This document shows, in pieces, positions 1 through 5,284 of a DNA stretch of 5,284 bases. A program made the translations under genes and the position numbers. Each line of letters begins with the position of its first letter. Position 1 is the first letter of the stretch. The notes under the pieces are model-generated. The model had not been told where the DNA came from. It saw only the letters and a list, made by a program, of their open reading frames with translations, and searched no databases. The stretch covers positions 1 to 5,284 of the forward strand of contig JACOUJ010000064.1 of the NCBI GenBank assembly GCA_016177865.1, read 5' to 3'. Source of the stretch: Candidatus Rokuibacteriota bacterium (GTDB lineage: Bacteria; Methylomirabilota; Methylomirabilia; Rokubacteriales; JACOUJ01).

Positions 1-5
1 CGGGC

Positions 6-656
6 CTAACGCGCGGATCTGCTGCGCGGCCGGGTGGGAGGCCATGGGCGTCCCGCCGGGCCGCGCAGCAGATCCGCGCGTTCTTCCGGCGCTGCTGAGC
101 GCATGCGAGGCGGCGCCGGAAGAACGGCCTGGCGTTCAGCCGCCGCGCTGGAGCGCAGTGATAGCTGCGAAGCGCGGTCGGTCTGCAACGCCTTGTTATC
201 CGGCCTCCAGTGGTATTCGACATCAGGCGCAGATTCCGGTGGGGGGCTCGTACCGAATTTCACCGCGTTGAAACCGTGCTTCTCGTAAAACCTGCGTGCA
301 GCATGGTTCTCCTGGTGTGTGTGAAGTTCCAATCCATCCGGGAAAAGGCTCTTGGCGAACACGATCAAACGCGTTCCCCAACCTTTGCGCCATTCGCTGG
401 GATCAACATACATTCTATCGATATAAGAACCCTTCATCGCGAGATAGGCGACGACCTGGTCGTCGAGTGTGCCCACCCAAATATTGCATTGAATACGAAT
501 GACTTCCTGAAAGATCTTGCCGGCATGGTCGAGCGTGAGTGTTTGCGACAAAGGAAGGAACGCATAGGCGGCTTTCCCGGAACGGTGCCACACGCCGACG
601 ACGGCAGATTCGTCCTGATTTTGAAATGGTCGAATAGATACATTCACACGAGTCAT
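6..656 (-). CDS. GNAT-family N-acetyltransferase with a repeat-encoded C-terminal tail
   Basis: This is a predicted cytoplasmic acetyl-CoA-dependent N-acetyltransferase; the acceptor cannot be told from sequence. Visible: an N-terminal strand and helix (VSIRPFQNQDESAVVGVWHR, residues 6-25), acetyl-CoA-binding motif A at 79-98 with the pyrophosphate loop RKGWGT at 90-95, and motif B at about 117-129 (NHAARRFYEKHGF). The fold is complete by about residue 151 (EYHWRP), giving a normal single GNAT domain. Residues 153-216 are encoded by the hairpin element at 4-201; they are rich in Arg, Pro and Ala and look unlike a domain. The stop codon TAG (8-6) lies inside the terminal GTTAGGC box. ATG at 656 is the first start after an in-frame TGA; a clear Shine-Dalgarno is absent, with only GAGG some 20 bases upstream. 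GC content is about 45-53% in the counted lines against 63-68% in other genes, suggesting transfer. GNAT fold: sure; substrate: unknown. Confidence 0.9.
   Translation of the reverse strand: MTRVNVSIRPFQNQDESAVVGVWHRSGKAAYAFLPLSQTLTLDHAGKIFQEVIRIQCNIWVGTLDDQVVAYLAMKGSYIDRMYVDPSEWRKGWGTRLIVFAKSLFPDGLELHTHQENHAARRFYEKHGFNAVKFGTSPPPESAPDVEYHWRPDNKALQTDRASQLSLRSSAAAERQAVLPAPPRMRSAAPEERADLLRGPAGRPWPPTRPRSRSAR
10..80. repeat. 22-bp perfect inverted repeat (hairpin H1)
   Basis: The arms are at 10-31 and 59-80 and are perfectly complementary over 22 bp, GC-rich with the core GGATCTGCTGCGCGG. The 27-base loop (32-58) contains the palindrome CCATGG and can pair further (GGGA 36-39 with TCCC 51-54). One end abuts the GTTAGGC box, and the other shares CG (79-80) with hairpin H2. 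No T-run follows in either direction within the window, so a simple intrinsic terminator is not indicated. Confidence 0.9.
79..126. repeat. 14-bp perfect inverted repeat (hairpin H2)
   Basis: The arms are CGTTCTTCCGGCGC (79-92) and GCGCCGGAAGAACG (113-126), perfectly complementary, with a 20-base loop centred on GCATGC. It lies end to end with H1 and four bases from H3. On the minus strand its first arm contains GTTCTTCC, which could act as the R' side of a short attC-like site paired imperfectly with GGATAAC at 195-201. Confidence 0.88.
131..192. repeat. Imperfect long hairpin (H3), attC-like arms
   Basis: The paired blocks from outside in are GGCGTTCAG (131-139) with CTGCAACGCC (183-192, one extra base), CCGCGCT (143-149) with AGCGCGG (171-177), and CGCAG (154-158) with CTGCG (165-169) around a TGATAG loop. 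The nested, bulged stem is what a folded attC strand looks like, and it directly adjoins the GTTATCC box at 195-201. Confidence 0.7.
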
Positions 657-706
657 GCTTCAGGGTCGCTCATCACCTCGTCGTTCGTGCTTCGCGTAGC
701 TGTCGT

Positions 707-715
707 CCGGATAAC
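707..715 (-). repeat. GTTATCCGG box upstream of GNAT, possible cassette left boundary
   Basis: The minus strand reads GTTATCCGG from 715 to 707, 50 bases upstream of the GNAT ATG. It is the exact complement of CCGGATAAC (203-195), where the attC-like element begins, so the gene is bracketed by a 9-bp perfect inverted repeat. In an integron cassette the bases after the G of the upstream R' box belong to the same cassette and pair with its own R'' box, which is the relation seen here. The box is not a good GTTRRRY match, and a 9-mer can occur by chance. Confidence 0.4.
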
Positions 716-753
716 CAGTGAGTATGTTGACCAGCATAATCTGGGACGGGGGC

Positions 754-783
754 AGCATAGCACCGGGGAAAACCTTCCCGCAA
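754..783 (-). promoter_or_regulatory. Weak candidate sigma-70-type promoter for the GNAT gene
   Basis: The minus strand has TTGCGG (783-778) and TATGCT (759-754) separated by 18 bases, matching 3/6 and 4/6 of the -35 and -10 consensus. It would give a leader of about 90 bases before the GNAT ATG. The spacer holds a GGGAA/TTCCC palindrome (766-779). Its position in the 173-base gap after the binding-protein gene fits separate transcription of GNAT, but the match is weak. Confidence 0.22.
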
Positions 784-788
784 TAGCG

Positions 789-823
789 GAAGCGCGGCGA
801 CTTAGGTTTCCTTGCGGCGCTTC
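789..823. terminator. Possible stem-loop just after the binding-protein gene
   Basis: GAAGCGC (789-795) and GCGCTTC (817-823) are perfect 7-bp arms around a 21-base loop, starting 7 bases past the stop codon of the binding-protein gene. No U-tract follows on the minus strand, so it would not be a classical intrinsic terminator. It could protect the mRNA 3' end or be incidental. Confidence 0.22.
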
Positions 824-829
824 AGCATT

Positions 830-1837
830 CTATTTGGCCCAGAGCCGGTCGAAAAACCCGCTCTTCTCCATCTCGTCGACGAAGCGCCGGTCGACGAGAT
901 CCTGAGGCTTCACGGACTTCGCCTTCGGATCCGTCTGGGCGACCTCCTCCAGGACCGCCTCGAGCCCTTCCCGCTTGATCTCGAACCTCTGCTCCAGCGC
1001 CTTGATCTCCGAGTTGTAAGCCGCCTCCAGGACCTTCCGATCGTCGAGGCGCAGCTCCTTGGCGAGGACCCGGTAGGTCAGCTCCCGATCCGTGTGGATG
1101 AGCTTCGCGGCCTCCGCCATCGTCCGCATGAACTGTGCGACCACCTGGGGCCGGCTCGCGATCACTGACCGGCGGGTGACGAAGGCCGTGGCGAGATAGG
1201 GGATGCGAAGGTCCGGTCCATAGACGAGATAGTGAAACCCCTGAGAGATGGCGCGGGCATCCATCGGAGCGGTCATCGCGGCGGCGTCGATGGCGCCGCT
1301 GACCAGGGCCGTGAACATCTCCGGCTCCCCGCCGGTCTGGATGAAGGTGAAATCGCGCCCCGGATCGAGGCCGAGCTTGCGGGCCGCCTGGACGGCGAAG
1401 TAGTGGGTGTTGCTCCCGCGCCGCGTGATCCCGACCTTCTTTCCCTTGAGGTCCTCGGGCCACTTGATCTCCGGCTTCGCCAGGATGCTGTGGGTCAGCA
1501 CGTTCTTCACGCCACCGATGAAGACCAGGTCGGTGGCGCCCTTGACCACGACCTGGATGATCCCCACGCTCCCGACCAGTCCCACCTCGGCCTCGCCGCT
1601 CAGCATCGCCGCCGTCACCATCGAGGAGGAGGCGATGTATTTCAGCTCGAAGTCGAGGCCGTACTTCGGGAAGAGCCCGGCCTCTCGCGCGATCCATGGC
1701 AGCGACTGGGACATGACCCGCGCCGCGTGGATCCCGACGAGCTTGTCTGCCGCGGAAGCGCTTCGCGGCGCCGGCAAGATCGCGAGGAGGGCGAGAGGGG
1801 CCACCGACCAGAACAACTTACTGTTTCGTCGAATCAT
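830..1837 (-). CDS. NMT1/THI5-like (SsuA/TauA-type) ABC transporter substrate-binding protein
   Basis: A predicted exported solute-binding protein of 335 residues. The N-terminus MIRRNSKLFWSVAPLALLAI is a signal peptide: Arg-rich start, hydrophobic core, and a likely cut after ASA at about residue 29. No lipobox Cys is visible, so a soluble periplasmic protein is expected. The mature chain has the family pattern: early GLFPKYGLDFELKY, a GEAEVGLVG segment, then WPEDLKGKKVGITRRGSNTH (126-145) opening the ligand site, and SGAIDAAAMTAP. Relatives bind sulfonates, pyrimidine precursors, nitrate or aromatic acids; the ligand cannot be called. I chose ATG 1837 rather than upstream ATG 1909, since AAGGAG lies 5 bases before it, the signal peptide begins there, and the longer form would overlap the ddl remnant. 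No permease or ATPase gene is nearby, so it is an orphan here. It follows the ddl remnant by 37 bases. Confidence 0.85.
   Translation of the reverse strand: MIRRNSKLFWSVAPLALLAILPAPRSASAADKLVGIHAARVMSQSLPWIAREAGLFPKYGLDFELKYIASSSMVTAAMLSGEAEVGLVGSVGIIQVVVKGATDLVFIGGVKNVLTHSILAKPEIKWPEDLKGKKVGITRRGSNTHYFAVQAARKLGLDPGRDFTFIQTGGEPEMFTALVSGAIDAAAMTAPMDARAISQGFHYLVYGPDLRIPYLATAFVTRRSVIASRPQVVAQFMRTMAEAAKLIHTDRELTYRVLAKELRLDDRKVLEAAYNSEIKALEQRFEIKREGLEAVLEEVAQTDPKAKSVKPQDLVDRRFVDEMEKSGFFDRLWAK
870..900. repeat. 11-bp perfect inverted repeat inside the binding-protein gene
   Basis: ATCTCGTCGAC (870-880) and GTCGACGAGAT (890-900) are perfect arms around a 9-base loop, encoding DLVDRRFVDEM near the C-terminus. 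On the minus strand a TTTTT run follows about 13 bases later, too far for a normal intrinsic terminator. Repeated Val-Asp codons explain part of the symmetry. Confidence 0.6.
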
Positions 1838-1842
1838 CTCTG

Positions 1843-1848
1843 CTCCTT
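1843..1848 (-). promoter_or_regulatory. Strong ribosome-binding site that sets the binding-protein start
   Basis: The minus strand reads AAGGAG, then five bases, then ATG at 1837. It supports the 335-residue form over upstream in-frame starts at 1855, 1852 and 1909. Confidence 0.75.
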
Positions 1849-1874
1849 CCATCATAATGGTTAGATCGAACGCC

Positions 1875-2851
1875 TCAACGCCGCCGGTCGGCATGGCGCT
1901 CCAGCGCAAGCTGGATCAGGCGGTCGATGAGGGCAGGGTAGGGGAGGCCCGAGGCTTCCCAGAGGCGGGGATAAGCCGAGGTCTCGGTGAAGCCGGGGAT
2001 CGTGTTGATCTCATTCACGAGGATCCGATCCCCCTCGAGGAAGAAATCCACGCGCGCCATCCCGGCTCCGTCAATCGCGCGAAAGGCCGCGACCGCCAGG
2101 CGCTGGAACTCCCGGGTCAGCTCTTCCGAGAGCGGGGCGGGAATCACAACCTTGGTGAGGCCGGGGGTGTATTTCGCCTCGTAGTCGTACCACTCCTTGC
2201 CCGGGATCACCTCGCCGGGGACGGAAGCTTCGGGCTCGTCGTTCCCGAGGACCGCCACTTCAATCTCCCGGCAGATCGCGGCTCTTTCCACAAGAAGCTT
2301 ACGGTCGTAACGTGCCGCCTCGGCCAGCGCCAGCCGCAACTCAGAGGCCTGCATCACTGTGCTGATTCCGACGTTCGAAGGATGACAAGATGCTCGATGA
2401 CGGGCAGGCCGTGAGCTTGGAAGATGAGCTTCATGGCCGCCTTGTCCATCCCGACGGCCGAGGAGAGGACTCCGGGCCCCACATACGGGAGGTCCGCCAG
2501 CTCGAGAAGCCCCTGGAGGGTTCCGTCCTCGCCGAAGGGCCCATGAACGAGGGGGAACACAACATCGAGCTTCCGGGTGAGTCCCACCGGCAACCCGCCC
2601 CGCGCCTCGCTCTTCACCAGGGCCTCAGCACTTGAGGGCGGGGGAAGGGCGAGCGTGACTCCGGCCGCGTCGGCCAGGGCGCGGAGAGGATCTCCGCCCG
2701 TGATCCATTCCCCCTCCTTGGTAATCCCCAAAGGGATAGGCTCGTAGCGCTGCCGATCCAGGGCCTGGAGGACGGAGGCCGCCGAGGCCAGGGAGACCTC
2801 GTGCTCCCCCGATCGCCCGCCGAAGATGATGCCGACGCGAAGTCGGGTCAT
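1875..2851 (-). pseudogene. ddl: D-alanine--D-alanine ligase, disrupted by internal deletion and frameshift
   Basis: Intact Ddl joins two D-Ala using ATP in the cytoplasm to make the peptidoglycan dipeptide. Here it lies in two frames. The N-terminal part (2851-2354, 165 codons) has GGRSGEHEVS at 11-20, the FPLVHGPFGEDGTLQG motif, and GMDKAAMK with the first ATP-site Lys (137). It matches the family to about HLVILR (159), then drifts to a TGA. The C-terminal part, open from at least 2372 in another frame, begins VGISTVMQASEL and continues with LLVERAAICREIEVAVLGND, ARVDFF and NEINTIPGFT, including the metal-binding Asp, Glu and Asn. The usual stretch between them, about 30 residues with VKP, its ATP-contacting Lys and the GSS loop, is absent, so correcting the frame alone would not restore it. 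TGA 2354 overlaps GTG 2357 and ATG 2354, but separate translation would give two half-domains. Either a true pseudogene or an assembly deletion near 2372-2385. It starts 7 bases after the MFS stop. Confidence 0.85.
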
Positions 2852-2858
2852 TGTCGAG

Positions 2859-4055
2859 TCAGGCCCCCTTCACGGGAAGGTCCCGGAACCCGATCGCCAT
2901 CGGGCCGACGAGAACCCCAGCGCCCAAGAGCGTAAAGGCCCACCCCCAGGTCTGAGTGAGATCGAGGATCAATCCAAACGCGGCGGGCGCGACGGCGGCG
3001 GTCGTGAAGCCGATCGTGGCTTGAAGCGCCATCGTCCGGCCGAGGAGTGCGGGCTCAGCTCGTTCCGTAATGCTCGTGGAGACCACGGCCGACTCGCCGG
3101 TGACGACAAACCCGTAGAGCAACGCGACAGTCGTGAGCAACGCGAATGGCCAGTGAAGCCCCCACCCAATGAGAAGCGAGCACGCCCCGGAGACGAGCAT
3201 GACCGTCGAGATGAGGCGGGCGCGCCCCCAGCGATCCGAGACAAGACCGGCAAGGGGATTAGAGACGGCCCCGACGGCGAGGATCCCAGAGGCAACGGCG
3301 GCGGCGCGCTGGGTCGCGCCATCAAGGGTGGCCCCCGTGGCGACCAGACTCGCGGCGAGGAATGCCGCGATCCATCCCCGCATCCCGAAGAGCTCCCAGT
3401 TGTGAGCCGCGTAGGCGACGATGAGACGCAGGACAGAACGGTTACGCCAGACGCGGGCCGCGGGCGCGGACTGACGGCTTCCCACCGCTGAGTGACTCGG
3501 TGCCAGCAGAAGGAGCGCCAGACCCCCGCCGAGAAGCGGTCCGATCGCGGTCAGGACAAACGCGCTGCGCCACCCCCACGCCGCGTTGACGGAGCCTGTG
3601 AGGAGCAGCGAAGCCGACGATCCCAGGGTAAAGGTCGCGATATAACACCCCAGGGCGAAGCCCCGACGGGCCGGCGGGAAGCGCTCGGCCACGAGTCGCA
3701 TCCCCGGCATGTAGGTTCCGGCAAGACCCATCCCGGCCAGGGCCCGGAGCACGAGGGCAGAGACAAAGCCGCCGGCAAGGGCCGCGAAGGCAAGGTTTGT
3801 GAGTGCGGCCCAGAGCGCCGAGAGGAGATAGATCCTCCGCGGCTCTACCCAGTCTGTGAGACTCGAGAGGACGGCGACCGCTGCGATATAGCCGACCTGA
3901 TACGCCGAGAAGATGAGGCCGGCCTCGGTGTGGGAGAGTTGCCACTCGGCTTCAAAGAGCGGGAGCAGGGCGGAGTAGTTGAGAAAGACGAGCATGGTCA
4001 GCCCCTCGGCCAGGCACAGGCTGAGGAGCCAGCCAGCATCGGGGAAACGCCTCAC
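2859..4055 (-). CDS. Major facilitator superfamily transporter, 12 transmembrane helices
   Basis: A predicted inner-membrane secondary transporter of 398 residues, typical MFS length. Hydrophobic segments fit 12 helices in two halves joined by a polar loop at about 186-208. The loop between helices 2 and 3 has a degenerate motif A (LTDWVEPRR, 66-74). The matching loop between helices 8 and 9 is better preserved (LVSDRWGRAR, 271-280). Helix 4 carries the conserved Arg (LVLRALAGMG), and helix 5 a Gly-rich stretch (LGSSASLLLTG) like motif C. The start is GTG 4055, overlapping the rarA stop by four bases (GTGA), with GAGG six bases upstream, which implies translational coupling. The stop lies 7 bases before ddl. 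The substrate is unknown; CynX/nitrate-type carriers and drug exporters both remain possible. MFS: sure. Confidence 0.92.
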   Translation of the reverse strand: MRRFPDAGWLLSLCLAEGLTMLVFLNYSALLPLFEAEWQLSHTEAGLIFSAYQVGYIAAVAVLSSLTDWVEPRRIYLLSALWAALTNLAFAALAGGFVSALVLRALAGMGLAGTYMPGMRLVAERFPPARRGFALGCYIATFTLGSSASLLLTGSVNAAWGWRSAFVLTAIGPLLGGGLALLLLAPSHSAVGSRQSAPAARVWRNRSVLRLIVAYAAHNWELFGMRGWIAAFLAASLVATGATLDGATQRAAAVASGILAVGAVSNPLAGLVSDRWGRARLISTVMLVSGACSLLIGWGLHWPFALLTTVALLYGFVVTGESAVVSTSITERAEPALLGRTMALQATIGFTTAAVAPAAFGLILDLTQTWGWAFTLLGAGVLVGPMAIGFRDLPVKGA

Positions 4056-5284
4056 GATGTTCCTCGGTGCTCGGCCTGCCAGCGTCGCCAGCGCTCGAGG
4101 CGCGCCTGAATCTCCGCCTCAAATCCGCGATCGGATGGGTGATAGTACGTCCGTCCCTTGAGGGTCTCCGGGAGATGCTCCTGGGGGACCAGGGCGCCGG
4201 GATAATTGTGGGCGTACTGATAGTCCTTCCCGTACCCCAGCTCGCTCAAGAGCGGCGTGGGAGCATTCCGGATCTGGAGCGGCACCGGCTCGGCCGGGCG
4301 CTCCTGGACGTCCCGCTGGGCCTCGGCGAAGGCGGTGTATATCGCGTTGGACTTGGGCGCGCAGGCAAGGTAGAGCGCGGCCTGGGCCAGCGCCAGCTCT
4401 CCCTCGGGGCTCCCGAGAAAGTGGTACGCGTCCTTCGCCGCGAGCGTGACGCTGAGCGCCTGAGGATCGGCGTTTCCCACGTCTTCCGAGGCGAAGCGGA
4501 CCAGGCGGCGGGCGATGTAGAGGGGATCTTCGCCGGCCGCAAGCATCCGGGCGAGCCAGTAGAGTGAGCCGTCCGGGTCCGAATCGCGAAGCGACTTGTG
4601 GAGGGCCGAGATCAGATTATAGTGCTCCTCCCCTGATTTGTCGTAGAGGAGGGCCTTCCGCTGGAGCGCTTCCTGAACGAGAGAGGCGGTCACGCCGCGG
4701 ACCCCGTTCGCCGGCTTGGCCAGCATCACCGCCACCTCGAGACTGTTCAACGCGGCGCGGGCGTCCCCGTCGGCCATCCGCGCGAGAAGGGCGAAGGCCT
4801 CCGACTCCACCTCGGCGTGAAACGCGCCGAGACCTCGCTCGCGATCCGCACGGGCCCGCTCCAGGATCGTGATGATCTCGGCCTCCGTGAGGCGATGCAA
4901 GACATAGACCCGGCAGCGGGAGAGAAGGGCGGAGATCACTTCGAAGGACGGATTCTCCGTCGTGGCGCCGATCAGGAGGATCGTTCCGCGCTCCACGTGG
5001 GGGAGAAAGGCGTCCTGCTGGGCCCTGTTGAAGCGATGGATCTCGTCGACGAAGAGCACGGTCCGCCGCTGATAGAGCTTGAGCTGCTCCTCGGCCTCCT
5101 CGATCACCTTGCGGATCTCCTTGACCCCGGCGAGGACAGCCGAGAAGGCGATCACATGGGCCTGGGCCTGGGCGGCGAGGAGTTGGGCGAGCGTGGTCTT
5201 GCCGGAGCCCGGCGGTCCCCAGAGGATCATGGAATGAAGGTCGCCGTCCTCCAGGGTGTGACGGAGGACTCGTCCCGGCTCGAG
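4052..5284 (-). CDS. rarA: Replication-associated recombination protein A (RarA/MgsA), AAA+ ATPase, 5' end outside window
   Basis: RarA is a cytoplasmic clamp-loader-like AAA+ ATPase, tetrameric in studied homologues, that acts at stalled replication forks. The frame is open to the window edge, so 410 residues are seen and roughly 35-40 N-terminal ones are missing; ATG 5230 is internal, as HSMILWGPPGSGKTT is a continuous family motif. Visible in order: Walker A GPPGSGKT, Walker B VLFVDEIHRF followed by NRAQQDAFLPHVE, sensor 1 GATTENPSFEVISALLSR with the likely arginine finger, then the RarA-specific C-terminal half (SALHKSLRDSDPDGSLYWLA, ARRLVRFASEDVGNADPQAL) and the ending YYHPSDRGFEAEI. This ending separates it from RuvB and DnaX. 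All expected motifs are intact. It is the first visible gene of the run and overlaps the MFS start by four bases. Confidence 0.97.
   Translation of the reverse strand, partial: LEPGRVLRHTLEDGDLHSMILWGPPGSGKTTLAQLLAAQAQAHVIAFSAVLAGVKEIRKVIEEAEEQLKLYQRRTVLFVDEIHRFNRAQQDAFLPHVERGTILLIGATTENPSFEVISALLSRCRVYVLHRLTEAEIITILERARADRERGLGAFHAEVESEAFALLARMADGDARAALNSLEVAVMLAKPANGVRGVTASLVQEALQRKALLYDKSGEEHYNLISALHKSLRDSDPDGSLYWLARMLAAGEDPLYIARRLVRFASEDVGNADPQALSVTLAAKDAYHFLGSPEGELALAQAALYLACAPKSNAIYTAFAEAQRDVQERPAEPVPLQIRNAPTPLLSELGYGKDYQYAHNYPGALVPQEHLPETLKGRTYYHPSDRGFEAEIQARLERWRRWQAEHRGTS

Larger units (their letters stand above)
4..201 (-). repeat. attC-like composite palindromic element at the 3' end of the GNAT gene
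   Basis: Read on the minus strand, the element opens with GGATAAC (201-195), continues AAGGCGTTGCAG, folds into three consecutive hairpins (131-192, 79-126, 10-80) and closes with GTTAGGC (10-4). The opening resembles the R''-spacer-L'' start of integron attC sites, and GTTAGGC fits the R' consensus GTTRRRY. The first hairpin has an L''/L'-like pair, GGCGTTGCAG against CTGAACGCC, with one extra base on the L'' side, as in attC sites. Against this: GGATAAC fits RYYYAAC poorly in its second and third positions, the total length of about 198 bases exceeds the usual 57-141, and no integrase gene is visible. A shorter version, 118-201, would end at GTTCTTCC, which does not fit GTTRRRY. It may instead be a dispersed palindromic repeat of this lineage. 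Confidence 0.5.

Noticed and set aside
660..737. 25-codon minus-strand frame MLVNILTGYPDDSYAK... just before the GNAT gene
   Set aside because: It has no clear ribosome-binding site or known motif and crosses the proposed cassette boundary; too short to support as a gene or leader peptide.
766..779. GGGAA/TTCCC palindrome read as an intrinsic terminator or operator
   Set aside because: The stem is only 5 bp, no T-run follows and there is no regulator nearby to pair it with.
822..1697. 291-codon minus-strand frame overlapping the binding-protein gene
   Set aside because: It is out of frame with the recognised binding protein, and its translation is dominated by Arg, Gly and Asp, typical of a shadow frame in GC-rich DNA.
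1755..1764. GAAGCGCTTC palindrome in the binding-protein gene, echoing the arms at 789-823
   Set aside because: A 10-base palindrome inside codons for the signal-peptide end; the match to GAAGCGC is short and expected in GC-rich DNA.
1838..1909. Longer 359-residue form of the binding protein starting at 1909
   Set aside because: It would overlap the ddl end, put 24 polar residues before the signal peptide and ignore the AAGGAG at 1843-1848.
1875..2357. The C-terminal ddl fragment as an independent gene
   Set aside because: It is only the second half of an ATP-grasp ligase, lacking the substrate-entry and ATP-loop parts, and the family-like sequence extends upstream of its apparent start to about 2372.
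1407..2414. 335-codon open frame on the plus strand, and other long plus-strand frames (812-1168, 2826-3491, 3492-4109, 4067-4567)
   Set aside because: They lie antisense to clearly recognisable minus-strand genes, have Arg/Pro/Gly-rich low-information translations and show no domain I recognise. High GC creates such shadow frames.
3460..3500. SHSAVGSRQSAPA segment in the MFS central loop as an inserted repeat
   Set aside because: It resembles a low-complexity repeat fragment, but only one short copy is present, and it lies in the variable loop between helices 6 and 7 where such sequence is normal.

Overview
This is a compact, high-GC bacterial window with all five genes on the minus strand. 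Hand-counted 60-base lines give about 63-68% GC in the right-hand genes. No gene gives the taxon. The style (high GC, short spacers, an orphan NMT1/THI5-type binding protein, a GNAT gene with an 'NKALQTDRA' tail) suggests an uncultured soil or groundwater bacterium, possibly of the Rokubacteria/Methylomirabilota kind. That guess rests on recall, not on a search.

Reading in the direction of transcription (right to left): (1) rarA, a replication-recombination AAA+ ATPase, runs off the right edge and lacks roughly its first 35-40 codons. (2) A 12-helix MFS transporter starts at a GTG that overlaps the rarA stop by 4 bases. (3) A D-alanine--D-alanine ligase gene follows 7 bases later. It is broken in the middle: about 30 residues carrying the ATP-binding Lys and Ser-rich loop are missing and the frame changes. 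(4) A periplasmic NMT1/THI5-like substrate-binding protein has its own strong ribosome-binding site. Genes 1-4 look like one transcription unit, although their functions do not form an obvious pathway.

The left 750 bases differ. A small GNAT acetyltransferase gene (about 45-53% GC in the lines counted) has its own possible promoter and reads straight into a structured element of about 200 bases made of three consecutive hairpins. In the coding direction this element starts CCGGATAACAAGGCGTTGCAG and ends GTTAGGC, and the GNAT stop codon lies inside that last box. The sequence GTTATCCGG, exact complement of the element's first 9 bases, occurs 53 bases before the GNAT start. This is the geometry of an integron gene cassette: an R' half-site, a gene, then an attC site whose R'' box matches the cassette's own R'. 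The boxes deviate from the textbook attC consensus and no integrase is visible, so this remains a hypothesis. It is the most interesting part of the window. The left edge ending at this repeat also fits an assembly breaking at a multi-copy element.

No tRNA, rRNA, CRISPR array, transposase or phage gene was seen.
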